A stretch of 64,000 nucleotides of DNA from Flagellimonas_B algarum (GTDB taxonomy: Bacteria > Bacteroidota > Bacteroidia > Flavobacteriales > Flavobacteriaceae): contig NZ_JBEVTG010000002.1 of the NCBI RefSeq assembly GCF_040513375.1, positions 930,001-994,000 of the forward strand. Reading direction: 5' to 3'. This document shows positions 48,444 to 57,237 of this stretch, in pieces (the first letter of the stretch is position 1; each line of letters begins with the position of its first letter). A model generated the notes under the pieces. The model was not told the DNA's origin. It was given only the letters and a program-made list of their open reading frames with translations, and did not search any database. A program made the position numbers and the translations under genes.

Positions 48444-49874
48444 ATGTTGCAGGAAGACTACAGTAAGGCGGTTGACATCCCGGTTTTTTCAATGATTCGC
48501 GAGGCGGCGGCCACACTTCAAGTGGACTGTTATGTCATTGGTGGTTTCGTACGGGATCATTTACTACAAAGGGCGGTGAAAAAGGATATCGACATCGTCG
48601 TGGTCGGAAGCGGCATCCAACTGGCCCGAAAAGTGGCCGCGCTACTGCCTGGCAAACCCGATGTTACCGTTTTTAAAAACTTCGGTACGGCGATGATCAA
48701 AACGGCCTCGTATGAAGTGGAATTCGTTGGGGCTCGTAAGGAAAGTTACAACCGTGACAGCCGCAAGCCCTTTGTGGAAGACGGCAGTTTGGAAGATGAC
48801 CAAAAACGCCGTGATTTTACCATCAACGCCCTAGCCATATCGTTGAACAGCGCCGATTTCGGACAGCTATTGGACCCGTTTGAAGGGGTATCGGATTTGG
48901 CCGATAAAACCATACGTACCCCTTTGGAACCGAACATCACCTTTTCCGATGATCCGCTCCGTATGATGCGAGCCATCCGCTTTGCGACACAACTGGGCTT
49001 TGAGATCGAATTGGGATCCCTTCAAGCCATTTCCAAAAACAAAGATCGCCTGAAGATCGTATCCAAAGAACGCATCATCGATGAGTTCAACAAGATCATG
49101 ATGGCCGATAAACCCTCAGTAGGCTTGAAATTGTTACACCAAACCGGGTTGATGGCCTTCATCCTACCCGAACTCCTGGCCTTACAAGGTATCGAAGAAG
49201 TCGAGGGCCAACGCCATAAAGACAACTTCTGGCATACCCTTGAGGTGGTCGACAACATATCACGGACCACCGACGACCTCTGGTTGCGCTGGGCCGCCCT
49301 GCTTCACGATATCGGCAAGGCGCCGACCAAACGATTTGATAAAAAAATAGGATGGACCTTCCATGCCCACGAGTTCGTTGGTTCCAAAATGGTCTATAAG
49401 GTATTCAAAAGGCTCCGCATGCCCTTGAACGAAAAAATGAAATTCGTCCAGAAAATGGTCTTGATGAGTTCTCGGCCGGTTATCCTATCGCAAGATCATG
49501 TCACCGATTCGGCCGTACGCCGTTTGGTGTTCGATGCCGGCGATCATGTCGATGATCTGATGACCCTCTGTGAAGCTGATATTACCACCAAAAACCCTAA
49601 GAAACAGCGCAGATACCTGCACAATTTCAAGATCGTTCGACAAAAAATCGTCGAAGTGGAAGAACGTGATCGCATTCGGAATTTCCAACCACCAGTGAGC
49701 GGCGAGGAAATCATGCAAGCCTTTCAACTGAAACCCTCCCGCGAAATCGGGATCATCAAAGAGGCCATCAAGGAGGCGATTTTATCGGGCGAAATCCCCA
49801 ACGAGCGTGAAGCCGCTTATCGATACATGCTTGATAAAGGCCAGGAAATCGGACTTAAACGACAAGACGCATGA
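48444..49874 (+). CDS. cca: CCA tRNA nucleotidyltransferase with HD domain
   Basis: A 476-residue class II nucleotidyltransferase that repairs or adds the 3' CCA of tRNA. 'YVIGGFVRDHLL' (33-38) and the metal-binding 'KKDIDIVVVGSG' (DID 48-50) are the catalytic core. 'KRRDFTINALA' and 'DDPLRMMRAIRFATQLGF' form the nucleotide-selecting neck. A HD phosphohydrolase domain follows ('LLHDIGKAPTKRF' around 280-292). The poly(A) polymerase alternative is less likely given the HD domain. The stop overlaps ctaA by four bases (ATGA). Confidence 0.93.
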   Translation: MLQEDYSKAVDIPVFSMIREAAATLQVDCYVIGGFVRDHLLQRAVKKDIDIVVVGSGIQLARKVAALLPGKPDVTVFKNFGTAMIKTASYEVEFVGARKESYNRDSRKPFVEDGSLEDDQKRRDFTINALAISLNSADFGQLLDPFEGVSDLADKTIRTPLEPNITFSDDPLRMMRAIRFATQLGFEIELGSLQAISKNKDRLKIVSKERIIDEFNKIMMADKPSVGLKLLHQTGLMAFILPELLALQGIEEVEGQRHKDNFWHTLEVVDNISRTTDDLWLRWAALLHDIGKAPTKRFDKKIGWTFHAHEFVGSKMVYKVFKRLRMPLNEKMKFVQKMVLMSSRPVILSQDHVTDSAVRRLVFDAGDHVDDLMTLCEADITTKNPKKQRRYLHNFKIVRQKIVEVEERDRIRNFQPPVSGEEIMQAFQLKPSREIGIIKEAIKEAILSGEIPNEREAAYRYMLDKGQEIGLKRQDA

Positions 49875-50911
49875 TTCACAACTTCCACAAATTGGCGAAA
49901 ATCACTTTGGTATTGGTCTATTTGGTCATTGTTGCCGGGGCGGTAGTGCGCATGACGGGCAGTGGTATGGGCTGTCCAGATTGGCCCAAGTGTTTTGGCT
50001 ACTACATTCCCCCGACAGAAGAAGCCACACTGCAATGGCAAGCTGGGCGAGCCTTCGAAAAAGGGCAGGTCATCATCGTCGAACAAGCCCTGAAGGTCGC
50101 CAAAGAAGATTTTACCACAGGAACAAGTTTCGACCCCCAAAACTGGGAGGCCTATACCAAACATGATTACGCCACCTTTAACGTATGGCATACCTGGGTG
50201 GAATACATCAACCGTTTGCTCGGGGCGTTGGCGGGCTTAGCGACCTTGGCCTTGGCCTTATTTTCGTTCCGGTTCTTGAAAACAGACCGCTTGCGTGTGC
50301 TGCTTTCCTGTTTGGTCGTCATCGGTATGGGCTTTCAAGCTTGGTTGGGGGCCACGGTCGTCTATTCTGTTTTGGCACCCTATAAGATTACCTTGCACAT
50401 GCTCATGGCCTTGGTCATCGTAGCACTACTATTGATCGTCATCAAGCGCAGTGCGCCCAAGGTTTTAGAAACGGAACGCCCGCCTTCACGATGGTTCGGA
50501 TTGGTTTTGGTGATTGCGCTAGTCCTCAGTTTGGTGCAGATCGTACTTGGCACCCAGGTGCGTGAATTTATCGACCTCCAAATAAAAACCTTGGGTGAGG
50601 CCTCAAAATCGGACTGGTTGGCCGCACCCACCATGACCTTCTATGTGCATCGGACTTTCTCGATCTTGGTCTTGCTATTGAACCTCTACCTGTTCGTTCA
50701 TGTAAGACGCTATGCGCTTCCTTTCAAAAAAATGAACGCGGTCATGCTGTTGCTAGGGCTCGAAATCGCTACGGGCATCTTGATGTACTACGTTGATTTC
50801 CCGTTTGGGAGCCAACCCTTGCATTTGGTGCTCGCAAGCATCCTCTTCGGGGTGCAATACTATCTCATATTGGAGTACCGCGATTTGTCCGTTGCTACGA
50901 AATCTTCGTAA
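49871..50911 (+). CDS. ctaA: Heme A synthase CtaA/Cox15
   Basis: A 346-residue inner-membrane enzyme converting heme O to heme A for terminal oxidases. Eight hydrophobic helices in two halves are visible. The family signature 'VRMTGSGMGCPDWPKC' is at 26-41, with the regulatory cysteine pair Cys35/Cys41. Heme-ligand histidines lie in 'FNVWHTWVEYINR' (His107), 'ITLHMLMAL', 'FYVHRTFSIL' and 'QPLHLVLASI'. Its start is within the cca stop (ATGA), so it belongs to the same operon. No ctaB or cytochrome oxidase genes are adjacent. Confidence 0.93.
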   Translation: MIHNFHKLAKITLVLVYLVIVAGAVVRMTGSGMGCPDWPKCFGYYIPPTEEATLQWQAGRAFEKGQVIIVEQALKVAKEDFTTGTSFDPQNWEAYTKHDYATFNVWHTWVEYINRLLGALAGLATLALALFSFRFLKTDRLRVLLSCLVVIGMGFQAWLGATVVYSVLAPYKITLHMLMALVIVALLLIVIKRSAPKVLETERPPSRWFGLVLVIALVLSLVQIVLGTQVREFIDLQIKTLGEASKSDWLAAPTMTFYVHRTFSILVLLLNLYLFVHVRRYALPFKKMNAVMLLLGLEIATGILMYYVDFPFGSQPLHLVLASILFGVQYYLILEYRDLSVATKSS

Positions 50912-50937
50912 CTTTACACCCACCTAATTTTTGACGG

Positions 50938-51432
50938 ATGATTTATAAGATCAGGATTATTCTTGATGCGGAAGAGGATATTTTTAGGGATATCGAGATT
51001 GAGGAAACCAATACCTTAGAGGATTTTCACAATGCCATTACCCAAGCCTTTGGCTTTATGGGTAGCGAAATGGCATCGTTTTATACCTGTGATGACGAAT
51101 GGAACCAAGACGAGGAAATCGCACTATTCGATATGAGTGAAAACGGGTCTGACATCCGATTGATGGCCGAAACGACCTTGGATCAGGTATTGACCGAACA
51201 ACATCCGAAAATGATCTATGTCTATGATTTCTTTAAGATGTGGACCTTTTTCGTAGAGTTGGCCGATATCGTCGAAAAAGAAGACGGCCGCTCCTACCCC
51301 AACCTGCTCTTCACATTCGGGGAACTCCCCGATGAACCGCCGGAAAAAACCTTCGAATCCGAACCAGGGCTTGATATCGACGATAGCCTCGAAAGCTACG
51401 ACGACCTGGATTTTGATGAAAATTGGAATTGA
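50938..51432 (+). CDS. Plasmid pRiA4b ORF-3-like protein
   Basis: A 164-residue acidic protein. 'IYKIRIILDAEEDIFRDIEIEETNTLEDFHNAITQAFGF' (in parts, 2-41) and 'MASFYTCDDEWNQDEEI' are the PRiA4_ORF3 fold signature, with a tail rich in Asp and Glu (DDSLESYDDLDFDENW). The family is named after a plasmid gene and is also found on chromosomes with no transposon function. Here no transposon features surround it; it follows ctaA with a 26-base gap and is probably a resident gene. The function is unknown. Confidence 0.85.
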   Translation: MIYKIRIILDAEEDIFRDIEIEETNTLEDFHNAITQAFGFMGSEMASFYTCDDEWNQDEEIALFDMSENGSDIRLMAETTLDQVLTEQHPKMIYVYDFFKMWTFFVELADIVEKEDGRSYPNLLFTFGELPDEPPEKTFESEPGLDIDDSLESYDDLDFDENWN

Positions 51433-51477
51433 TCCAACCAACGATATAAGCGCTAATCCAACCCAGCGAAACGAACT

Positions 51478-52536
51478 ATGCTCAATCTTTACAACGCCCA
51501 AATCGAAAACCTGTCCCTACACCGGGTGGGCAACAGACACCGTAACGAACCGATTTTCCTCTCACAGGAAAAGGTGCGCATGAACGATGAACTTTCCGCT
51601 ATTCTCAAAGAATACTTTTTCAAACCCTTTCGCGAAAAAGAGGAAAATTACTATCACTTCAACCATGAGGTCGAAGTGGAGTTCAATGAAATCTACAAAT
51701 TGACCGATGCGGCATTCACCGGATCCGAAGATTTCCATGCGCTTTCCACCCAAATCGCCAAGCACTTGCACGATCAATCGAACCATCCGCATATTAAAAA
51801 CGGGGAGATATACGTGGCTGCGATATCGGGTATTTTGCTCGACAATGAAAAAGTAGAGGCCTTGGGCATTTTCAAAAGCGAGCTGAAGCACGATTTCCTT
51901 GAATTCAAGCAAGCCCCGGGGCATCTTGAGATCGATATCCGACAAGGGGTCAATATCAATAAACTCGATAAAGGCTGCTTGGTGTTCAACACCCACAAAG
52001 AAGGGGGGTATAAAGTACTCTCGGTCGACAGCAACCGTTACGATGCCAAATACTGGCTTGAGGATTTTCTTGGATTACAAGCCTTGACCGATGAGAACTT
52101 CTACACCAAGAACTACTTGAAGTTTTGCCAAGGCTTCGCCAAGGATGTGGTGCTGCCCGCAGAAGACAAACAACAAGAAGTATTGTTCATGAACCGGGCC
52201 GTAAACCATTTCGCGAAGAACGATGCCTTTGAAGAGACCAACTTCTTGAACGAGGTGATCGAAAACCCGGAACTGATCCCCGAGTTCAAGCACTATAAGG
52301 TTGAAAAAGGCCCTAAGTACAGCATCGAGGACGTTTCGAACTTCGATATCGCGAACAAGGCGGTTTCAGTCGCTCGAAAAAAGATGAAAAACGTCATCAG
52401 TCTCGACACCAACATCCAAATCAAAATGGACTTCATCAATCCGGATTCAGCGGGTAAGTTCGTTGAAAAAGGATGGGATGAGGAGCGACAGATGTACTAT
52501 TACCTGGTGTATTTCAATAAAGAGCAGAAAAGCTAG
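51478..52536 (+). CDS. Nucleoid-associated protein of the NdpA/YejK family
   Basis: A 352-residue protein. The family signature starts at 'LNLYNAQIENLSLHRVGN', with 'IYVAAISGILLDNEKVEALGIF', 'DFLEFKQAPGHLEIDIRQGV' and 'KGCLVFNTHKEGGY' in the middle and the terminal helical part 'FINPDSAGKFVEKGWDEERQ'. E. coli YejK is abundant on the nucleoid, though its role is not settled. It is 45 bases downstream of the pRiA4b-like gene. It ends one base before the stop of the convergent kinase-like gene. Confidence 0.9.
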   Translation: MLNLYNAQIENLSLHRVGNRHRNEPIFLSQEKVRMNDELSAILKEYFFKPFREKEENYYHFNHEVEVEFNEIYKLTDAAFTGSEDFHALSTQIAKHLHDQSNHPHIKNGEIYVAAISGILLDNEKVEALGIFKSELKHDFLEFKQAPGHLEIDIRQGVNINKLDKGCLVFNTHKEGGYKVLSVDSNRYDAKYWLEDFLGLQALTDENFYTKNYLKFCQGFAKDVVLPAEDKQQEVLFMNRAVNHFAKNDAFEETNFLNEVIENPELIPEFKHYKVEKGPKYSIEDVSNFDIANKAVSVARKKMKNVISLDTNIQIKMDFINPDSAGKFVEKGWDEERQMYYYLVYFNKEQKS

Positions 52537-52537
52537 A

Positions 52538-53614
52538 CTAGCGGCTTCCGGCGATGATATCCTGCATGCTCATGTCTTGGTAGTTCCGTTTGACGAAATC
52601 CAAAGCCAAAGCCAACACTTGGCCCATTTTCTTGCTTTTCTTGAAGTTGGCATCCAAGGTCAGGTCATAGATCTCCCCTTTGAGCCGTTCGATATTATCG
52701 GGTAGCGAAATGCTGTCTTGCTCCACGATTTTTTCCAATTGGCGGATGCGATCCCCCGAGCTCAAGATCCGTTTGGCCACGATCGAACGCTCTTCGATCT
52801 TGTATTGGTCGACCGAACTCTTCTGCAACCGATGGCGCACCAATTCGACCATCTTGAAGTTTTCCTTGAAAAATTGGGGGCGGTAGACCTTCAGCTTCCC
52901 TTCAAAACATTGCTGATCGAAATCGATAGCCCGGATCTTATACACCACATGATCGAAATCATGAACGGGTACGATCACATAATTGTACGAGCGCATATCG
53001 CCAAGTAAGCGGATCATACAGCGTTCATTGAATTTTACGAATTCCTTGGCCAACTGTGCCTTTTCGCGCATCGAAAGGGTCGGCAGGAAATCCTTGATGA
53101 AAACATCCCCAGGTATACCCGCGATATGCTCTTCGATCAAGGTGTCTTGATGTACCAAAAAGTTCAGGTTATAAGGCGAAAGCATGTGCTCCAGTTCAAG
53201 TCCGTAGACCCGTGAAGCGTCGGTCTTCTTGACATAGAAATAAGTGTAATTGTCGTTTAGGATGTTCCGCACTTTGATGCGAAACGGCTTCGAATTGCCG
53301 AAGGTGCAGTAATCGACCGCATCGATATTCAAGAATTCCAAGATGCGGTTGCCCCCATCCGAATGCAAGATCGAATACACTTTTTTCAAGCTCTTATCGA
53401 TTTCCTCCCGGTCGAATTCCGAATAATAGACGCGCACCCAAAGGGTGTCATTACCTTCATCATCCTCAACGGCGATAGAACCGGCGAAACGCAACAGGTC
53501 TTCATAAAATATCGGTATCTCGATTTTGCGGTTGTATTTCGCGAGATAGGCATCCAACTCGGGGATCACCGGATAGGCCGGCTTTTTTTTCGACATTAAT
53601 TTTTCTTCCGACAT
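52538..53614 (-). CDS. Probable kinase-fold protein of unknown target
   Basis: A 358-residue protein with no family I can name. Its middle reads like a small-molecule or protein kinase core. A candidate beta-3 Lys lies in 'NYTYFYVKKTD' (129/130), a helix Glu in 'YGLELEHML' (140/142), and a hinge in 'TLIEEHIAGIPG'. A catalytic loop 'LLGDMRSYNYVIV' has Asp206 and Asn211 at the D-x4-N spacing of kinases, and 'IRAIDFDQQ' carries Asp231 in DFD place. Residues 1-115 form an extra N-terminal region and 250-358 a helical tail. The assignment is inferred from motif order only. Confidence 0.7.
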   Translation of the reverse strand: MSEEKLMSKKKPAYPVIPELDAYLAKYNRKIEIPIFYEDLLRFAGSIAVEDDEGNDTLWVRVYYSEFDREEIDKSLKKVYSILHSDGGNRILEFLNIDAVDYCTFGNSKPFRIKVRNILNDNYTYFYVKKTDASRVYGLELEHMLSPYNLNFLVHQDTLIEEHIAGIPGDVFIKDFLPTLSMREKAQLAKEFVKFNERCMIRLLGDMRSYNYVIVPVHDFDHVVYKIRAIDFDQQCFEGKLKVYRPQFFKENFKMVELVRHRLQKSSVDQYKIEERSIVAKRILSSGDRIRQLEKIVEQDSISLPDNIERLKGEIYDLTLDANFKKSKKMGQVLALALDFVKRNYQDMSMQDIIAGSR

Positions 53615-53687
53615 TCTAGCTCATTTATGTAACAAAAAACACGATTCTTCGTCAAGTTACTACAAACACCTAAAAAAACAACCACCA

Positions 53688-54584
53688 TTGGACACGATAC
53701 TAACGGTGAACCACCTCACCAAGAAGTTTGGCTATCTGACCGCCGTAAGCGACCTTTCCTTCACCATAGAAAAAGGAAACGTCTATGGCATCCTCGGACC
53801 GAACGGTAGTGGTAAATCAACCACCCTGGGCATTATTTTGAACGTCGTCAACCGTACTTCGGGCGACTTTTCATGGTTCGACGGAACGACCTCGACCCAT
53901 GAGGCCTTGAAAAAGGTAGGCGCCATCATCGAGCGGCCGAACTTTTATCCGTACATGACCGCCGTACAAAACCTGAAATTGGTCTGCAAGATCAAGGAGG
54001 TTTCCGATGACAAGATCCAAGAGAAACTGGAGCTCGTCGGGCTTTGGGAACGCAAGGACAGCAAATTCAAGACCTATTCGTTAGGAATGAAGCAACGCCT
54101 CGCCATCGCTTCGGCCCTGCTGAACGATCCCGAAATCTTGATTTTGGACGAACCGACCAACGGCCTGGATCCCGCAGGGATCCACCAGATCCGTGAGATC
54201 ATCAAGAAAATCGCCGGTCAAGGTACGACCATCCTATTGGCCTCACACCTGCTCGACGAAGTCGAAAAAGTCTGTTCGCACGTGGTCATCCTACGCAAAG
54301 GGGTCAAACTCTATTCGGGGCCGGTCGACGGTATGTTGGCAAGCCATGGCTTCTTTGAACTCAAGACCACTGCCATGGAAGAGCTGCGGAGCTTACTTGA
54401 AAAAAATGCCAGTTTCGGCAAGATCGAAACTGAAAACGGCACTTTGACGGCTTATTTGAAGGAGGAAATGAATGCGGAGGAATTGAACAAAATGCTCTTC
54501 GACAAAGGCATCGTCTTATCGCATTTGGTAAAACGAAAAGAAAGTCTCGAAGAACAATTCCTGGCCTTAACCAACAACAACTAA
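53688..54584 (+). CDS. ABC transporter ATP-binding protein
   Basis: A 298-residue ATPase starting at TTG. Walker A 'GPNGSGKST' (37-45), signature 'YSLGMKQRLAIASALL', and Walker B 'ILILDEPTNGLDP' followed by 'ILLASHLLDEVEKVCSHVV'. LGMKQ in place of LSGGQ is the hallmark of the CcmA/BcrA/DrrA type exporter group. A C-terminal regulatory region of about 75 residues follows. The cognate permease lies 11 bases downstream. The cargo is unknown; the type often exports antibiotics, lipids or peptides. Confidence 0.93.
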   Translation: MDTILTVNHLTKKFGYLTAVSDLSFTIEKGNVYGILGPNGSGKSTTLGIILNVVNRTSGDFSWFDGTTSTHEALKKVGAIIERPNFYPYMTAVQNLKLVCKIKEVSDDKIQEKLELVGLWERKDSKFKTYSLGMKQRLAIASALLNDPEILILDEPTNGLDPAGIHQIREIIKKIAGQGTTILLASHLLDEVEKVCSHVVILRKGVKLYSGPVDGMLASHGFFELKTTAMEELRSLLEKNASFGKIETENGTLTAYLKEEMNAEELNKMLFDKGIVLSHLVKRKESLEEQFLALTNNN

Positions 54585-54595
54585 TCAAGAAACGC

Positions 54596-55429
54596 ATGAT
54601 ACGCTTACTCCATATAGAATTCATCAAACTTTGGAACAATAGGGCCAGCAAGGTGCTGATCATCTCCTATTTCGTCTTGTTGACCTCGATCGCGCTGATC
54701 GCGGCAATCAAGTTCGACATCGGACCGGTAAAATTCCATTTGGCCGAACAGGGTATTTTCAATTTCCCTTACATCTGGCATTTCAACACCTTCATTACCG
54801 CCTTCTTCAAACTGTTCCTGGCCATAGTAATCGTTTCGATGATGGCCAATGAATACAGCAATAAGACCATCAAGCAGAACCTGATCGATGGTTTATCGAA
54901 AAAGGAATTCATCCTTTCGAAGTTTCTCACTGTGATTTCCTTTGCAGGGATCTCGACCATCTTCGTTTTCGTCGTCAGTATGATCTTAGGCTTGATCTAT
55001 TCCGATTACAACGAATTCTCGATCATTTTTTCGGATTTGGAGTTTTTGGTCGGCTTCTTCGTTAAATTGGTGGGCTTCTTTTCCTTCTGCCTTTTCTTGG
55101 GCATTTTCGTGAAGCGCTCCGCCTTCGCCTTGGGCTTTTTGATCCTTTGGCAGATTTTCGAGGGCTTTGTTCGGGGTATGTTGCGTTGGAAGGTCTTTGA
55201 CTCGGAGGGTACGGATGCCGTCATGGGTTTCTTTCCGTTGAATTCGATGTTCAACCTCATCAAAGAGCCCTTTACACGGCTTTCAGCAGTGCAAAACGTG
55301 GCCAACCAAATCGGGGAAAAAATCGAGCTGGATTACCATGTACACTGGTACGAAATCCTTATTGTGCTCGGTTGGACGGCCATTTTCATCTATTTGTCCT
55401 ACGCATTATTAAAAAAGCGTGATTTATAG
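54596..55429 (+). CDS. ABC transporter permease (ABC-2 type)
   Basis: A 277-residue inner-membrane protein with six hydrophobic helices ('VLIISYFVLLTSIALIAAI', 'FLAIVIVSMMANEYSNKTI', 'VISFAGISTIFVFVVSMILG' and others). 'MANEYSNKTIKQNLIDGLSKKEFILSKF' (in parts) is the ABC-2 permease first-loop pattern. It pairs with the upstream ATPase gene to form a half-transporter dimer. No periplasmic binding protein is adjacent, consistent with export. Confidence 0.9.
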   Translation: MIRLLHIEFIKLWNNRASKVLIISYFVLLTSIALIAAIKFDIGPVKFHLAEQGIFNFPYIWHFNTFITAFFKLFLAIVIVSMMANEYSNKTIKQNLIDGLSKKEFILSKFLTVISFAGISTIFVFVVSMILGLIYSDYNEFSIIFSDLEFLVGFFVKLVGFFSFCLFLGIFVKRSAFALGFLILWQIFEGFVRGMLRWKVFDSEGTDAVMGFFPLNSMFNLIKEPFTRLSAVQNVANQIGEKIELDYHVHWYEILIVLGWTAIFIYLSYALLKKRDL

Positions 55430-55455
55430 TATCTTACAGTGTTCGCTGATGCTGT

Positions 55456-57192
55456 ATGATGAAAAAATTGCTCCAACTTCTTTGCCTGGCCTATTCGTTA
55501 GCGGGAATAGCGCAGGAATGTCCTGACTTGATCACCCCTTTGGCGGGGGCGACCAACGTCCCTGTCGACACCCCTATTATTTGGGAGGCGGTCGATGGTA
55601 TACCCGGGTACCGTATCCGTATCGGAACAACGGACGGAGGCGCTGAGATTTTGGAACGATCCGTCGGTAACGCCACGATTTTCAATCCCCCTTTGGGCCT
55701 TCCGGAAAACACGGAGATTTTTGTGACCATCATCCTCGATTTCCTATTCCAAGGTAGTGAGGATATCATATGCCCCAGCCAGTCCTTCCGAACGGAAGAT
55801 GTGACCACGGCTCCGGGCTGTACCACTTTCAACAACCCGATCGACGGTAGCACCGATGTCAGCGTGTTCACTAATTTTTCATGGTCTTACGCCCCGACGG
55901 CTACGGAATATATCCTATCCTTGGGTACTACCCCTGGTGGTACGGATATCCTACCCCCTACCAATGTAGGCAACACCTTGAATTTCAATCCTCCGGGCGA
56001 TTTACCCCCGAACCAACAGATTTACGCCACCATCATACCGCGAAATGAAAATGGGGCCGCAATGCCCTGTCAGGAAATCAGTTTCATGACCGGAGAAATC
56101 GCGGCCTTGCCAGGCTGTACCACCTTGGTCAGTCCGCTGAACGGAGCCTCCAACGTACCGCTGACCCCATTGATCGAATGGCTCCCGGTTCCCGGGGCCA
56201 CAGGGTATCGGGTTACCATAGGTACCACACCCGGAGGCAATGATGTACTCGATAACGCAAGCTTTACCACCACCTCGACCTTCGTTCTGGACTTTCAACC
56301 CAACCTCACCTTCTTTATCACCATCGTTCCTTTCAACGATGCCGGTGACGCCCTGAGTTGTAACGAACAGAGTTTTTCGACATTACTGGGTTGCGGACCG
56401 TTTTTGGACGTGGATACCGGGGAGTTCGTAACCCTGAATCCGGAAATCGATTTTCCCGACACCTTGTCCTTTTGTGAGAACGAGGCACCCTTCATCGTGA
56501 CCACCACCGACGTGGCCGATGGGTTTCGATGGTTCGAGGTCGATCAATTCGGTAATGAGACCTTGCTTTCGGAAACGAGTGAAGTGGCGCTGACCGAAAA
56601 CGGCACCTATCGCTATGAAGCCTATACCTTGGTCGATCAATTCGGTGATATCATTGAGTGCCCTACCACCAAAACCTTTGAAGTGGTCTCGTCCGAAATC
56701 GCCACGATCACCAATCTCTTGGCTGTAGGCGATGCCATGGGCTTGCGCATAACCGTGGAAGCCACCGGTAACGGCGATTACGAATATGCCATCGACAACC
56801 GTGACGGCCCTTATCAAGACAGCAATGTGTTCGAAAACGTGACTCCAGGTTCACACACCTTCTATGTGCGCGACAAAAACGGATGTGGCATCGTGGAAGA
56901 AGGCTTCGTGCAAGATCTGAGTGTGGAAGGCTTTCCGAAGTTCTTTACCCCCAATGGGGACAGCATCAACGACTTTTGGCAATTCATACAGCCCCCGAAT
57001 ACGGAGGCGATCGTCTTGCAGAGCATCCGTATTTTCGACCGCTATGGCAAACTCCTGAAAGAGATCAGCCAAAACTCCCTCGGATGGGATGGCACCTACG
57101 GGGGCAGTGATATGCCATCAGGCGATTATTGGTTCAAGGCCATTGATGAAAGGAATCGTGAGATCCAAGGGCATTTCGCCCTAAAACGTTGA
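55456..57192 (+). CDS. Type IX secretion cargo with gliding-motility-type C-terminal domain and three Fn3-like repeats
   Basis: A 578-residue secreted protein. Signal peptide 1-19 ('MKKLLQLLCLAYSLAGIAQ'). Three homologous repeats of about 90-100 residues start at Cys22, Cys122 and Cys221 and each contains 'IGTT' plus 'GG' (57-62, 157-162, 256-261) with N- and P-rich loops. After a unique part (310-490) the protein ends in the type-B sorting tail 'KFFTPNGDSINDFWQF' through 'SGDYWFKAIDERNREIQGHF'. That tail directs export by the type IX system. The function is likely surface or matrix, not enzymatic. Confidence 0.9.
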   Translation: MMKKLLQLLCLAYSLAGIAQECPDLITPLAGATNVPVDTPIIWEAVDGIPGYRIRIGTTDGGAEILERSVGNATIFNPPLGLPENTEIFVTIILDFLFQGSEDIICPSQSFRTEDVTTAPGCTTFNNPIDGSTDVSVFTNFSWSYAPTATEYILSLGTTPGGTDILPPTNVGNTLNFNPPGDLPPNQQIYATIIPRNENGAAMPCQEISFMTGEIAALPGCTTLVSPLNGASNVPLTPLIEWLPVPGATGYRVTIGTTPGGNDVLDNASFTTTSTFVLDFQPNLTFFITIVPFNDAGDALSCNEQSFSTLLGCGPFLDVDTGEFVTLNPEIDFPDTLSFCENEAPFIVTTTDVADGFRWFEVDQFGNETLLSETSEVALTENGTYRYEAYTLVDQFGDIIECPTTKTFEVVSSEIATITNLLAVGDAMGLRITVEATGNGDYEYAIDNRDGPYQDSNVFENVTPGSHTFYVRDKNGCGIVEEGFVQDLSVEGFPKFFTPNGDSINDFWQFIQPPNTEAIVLQSIRIFDRYGKLLKEISQNSLGWDGTYGGSDMPSGDYWFKAIDERNREIQGHFALKR

Positions 57193-57237
57193 CCGGTTTT
57201 ATCACATAAAACGCCCATGCTTTCGTATTTTTAAAGC

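Noticed and set aside
50938..51432. Possible mobile element because of the pRiA4b ORF-3 family name
   Set aside because: No inverted repeats, transposase or integrase around it, and the family also occurs as ordinary chromosomal genes.
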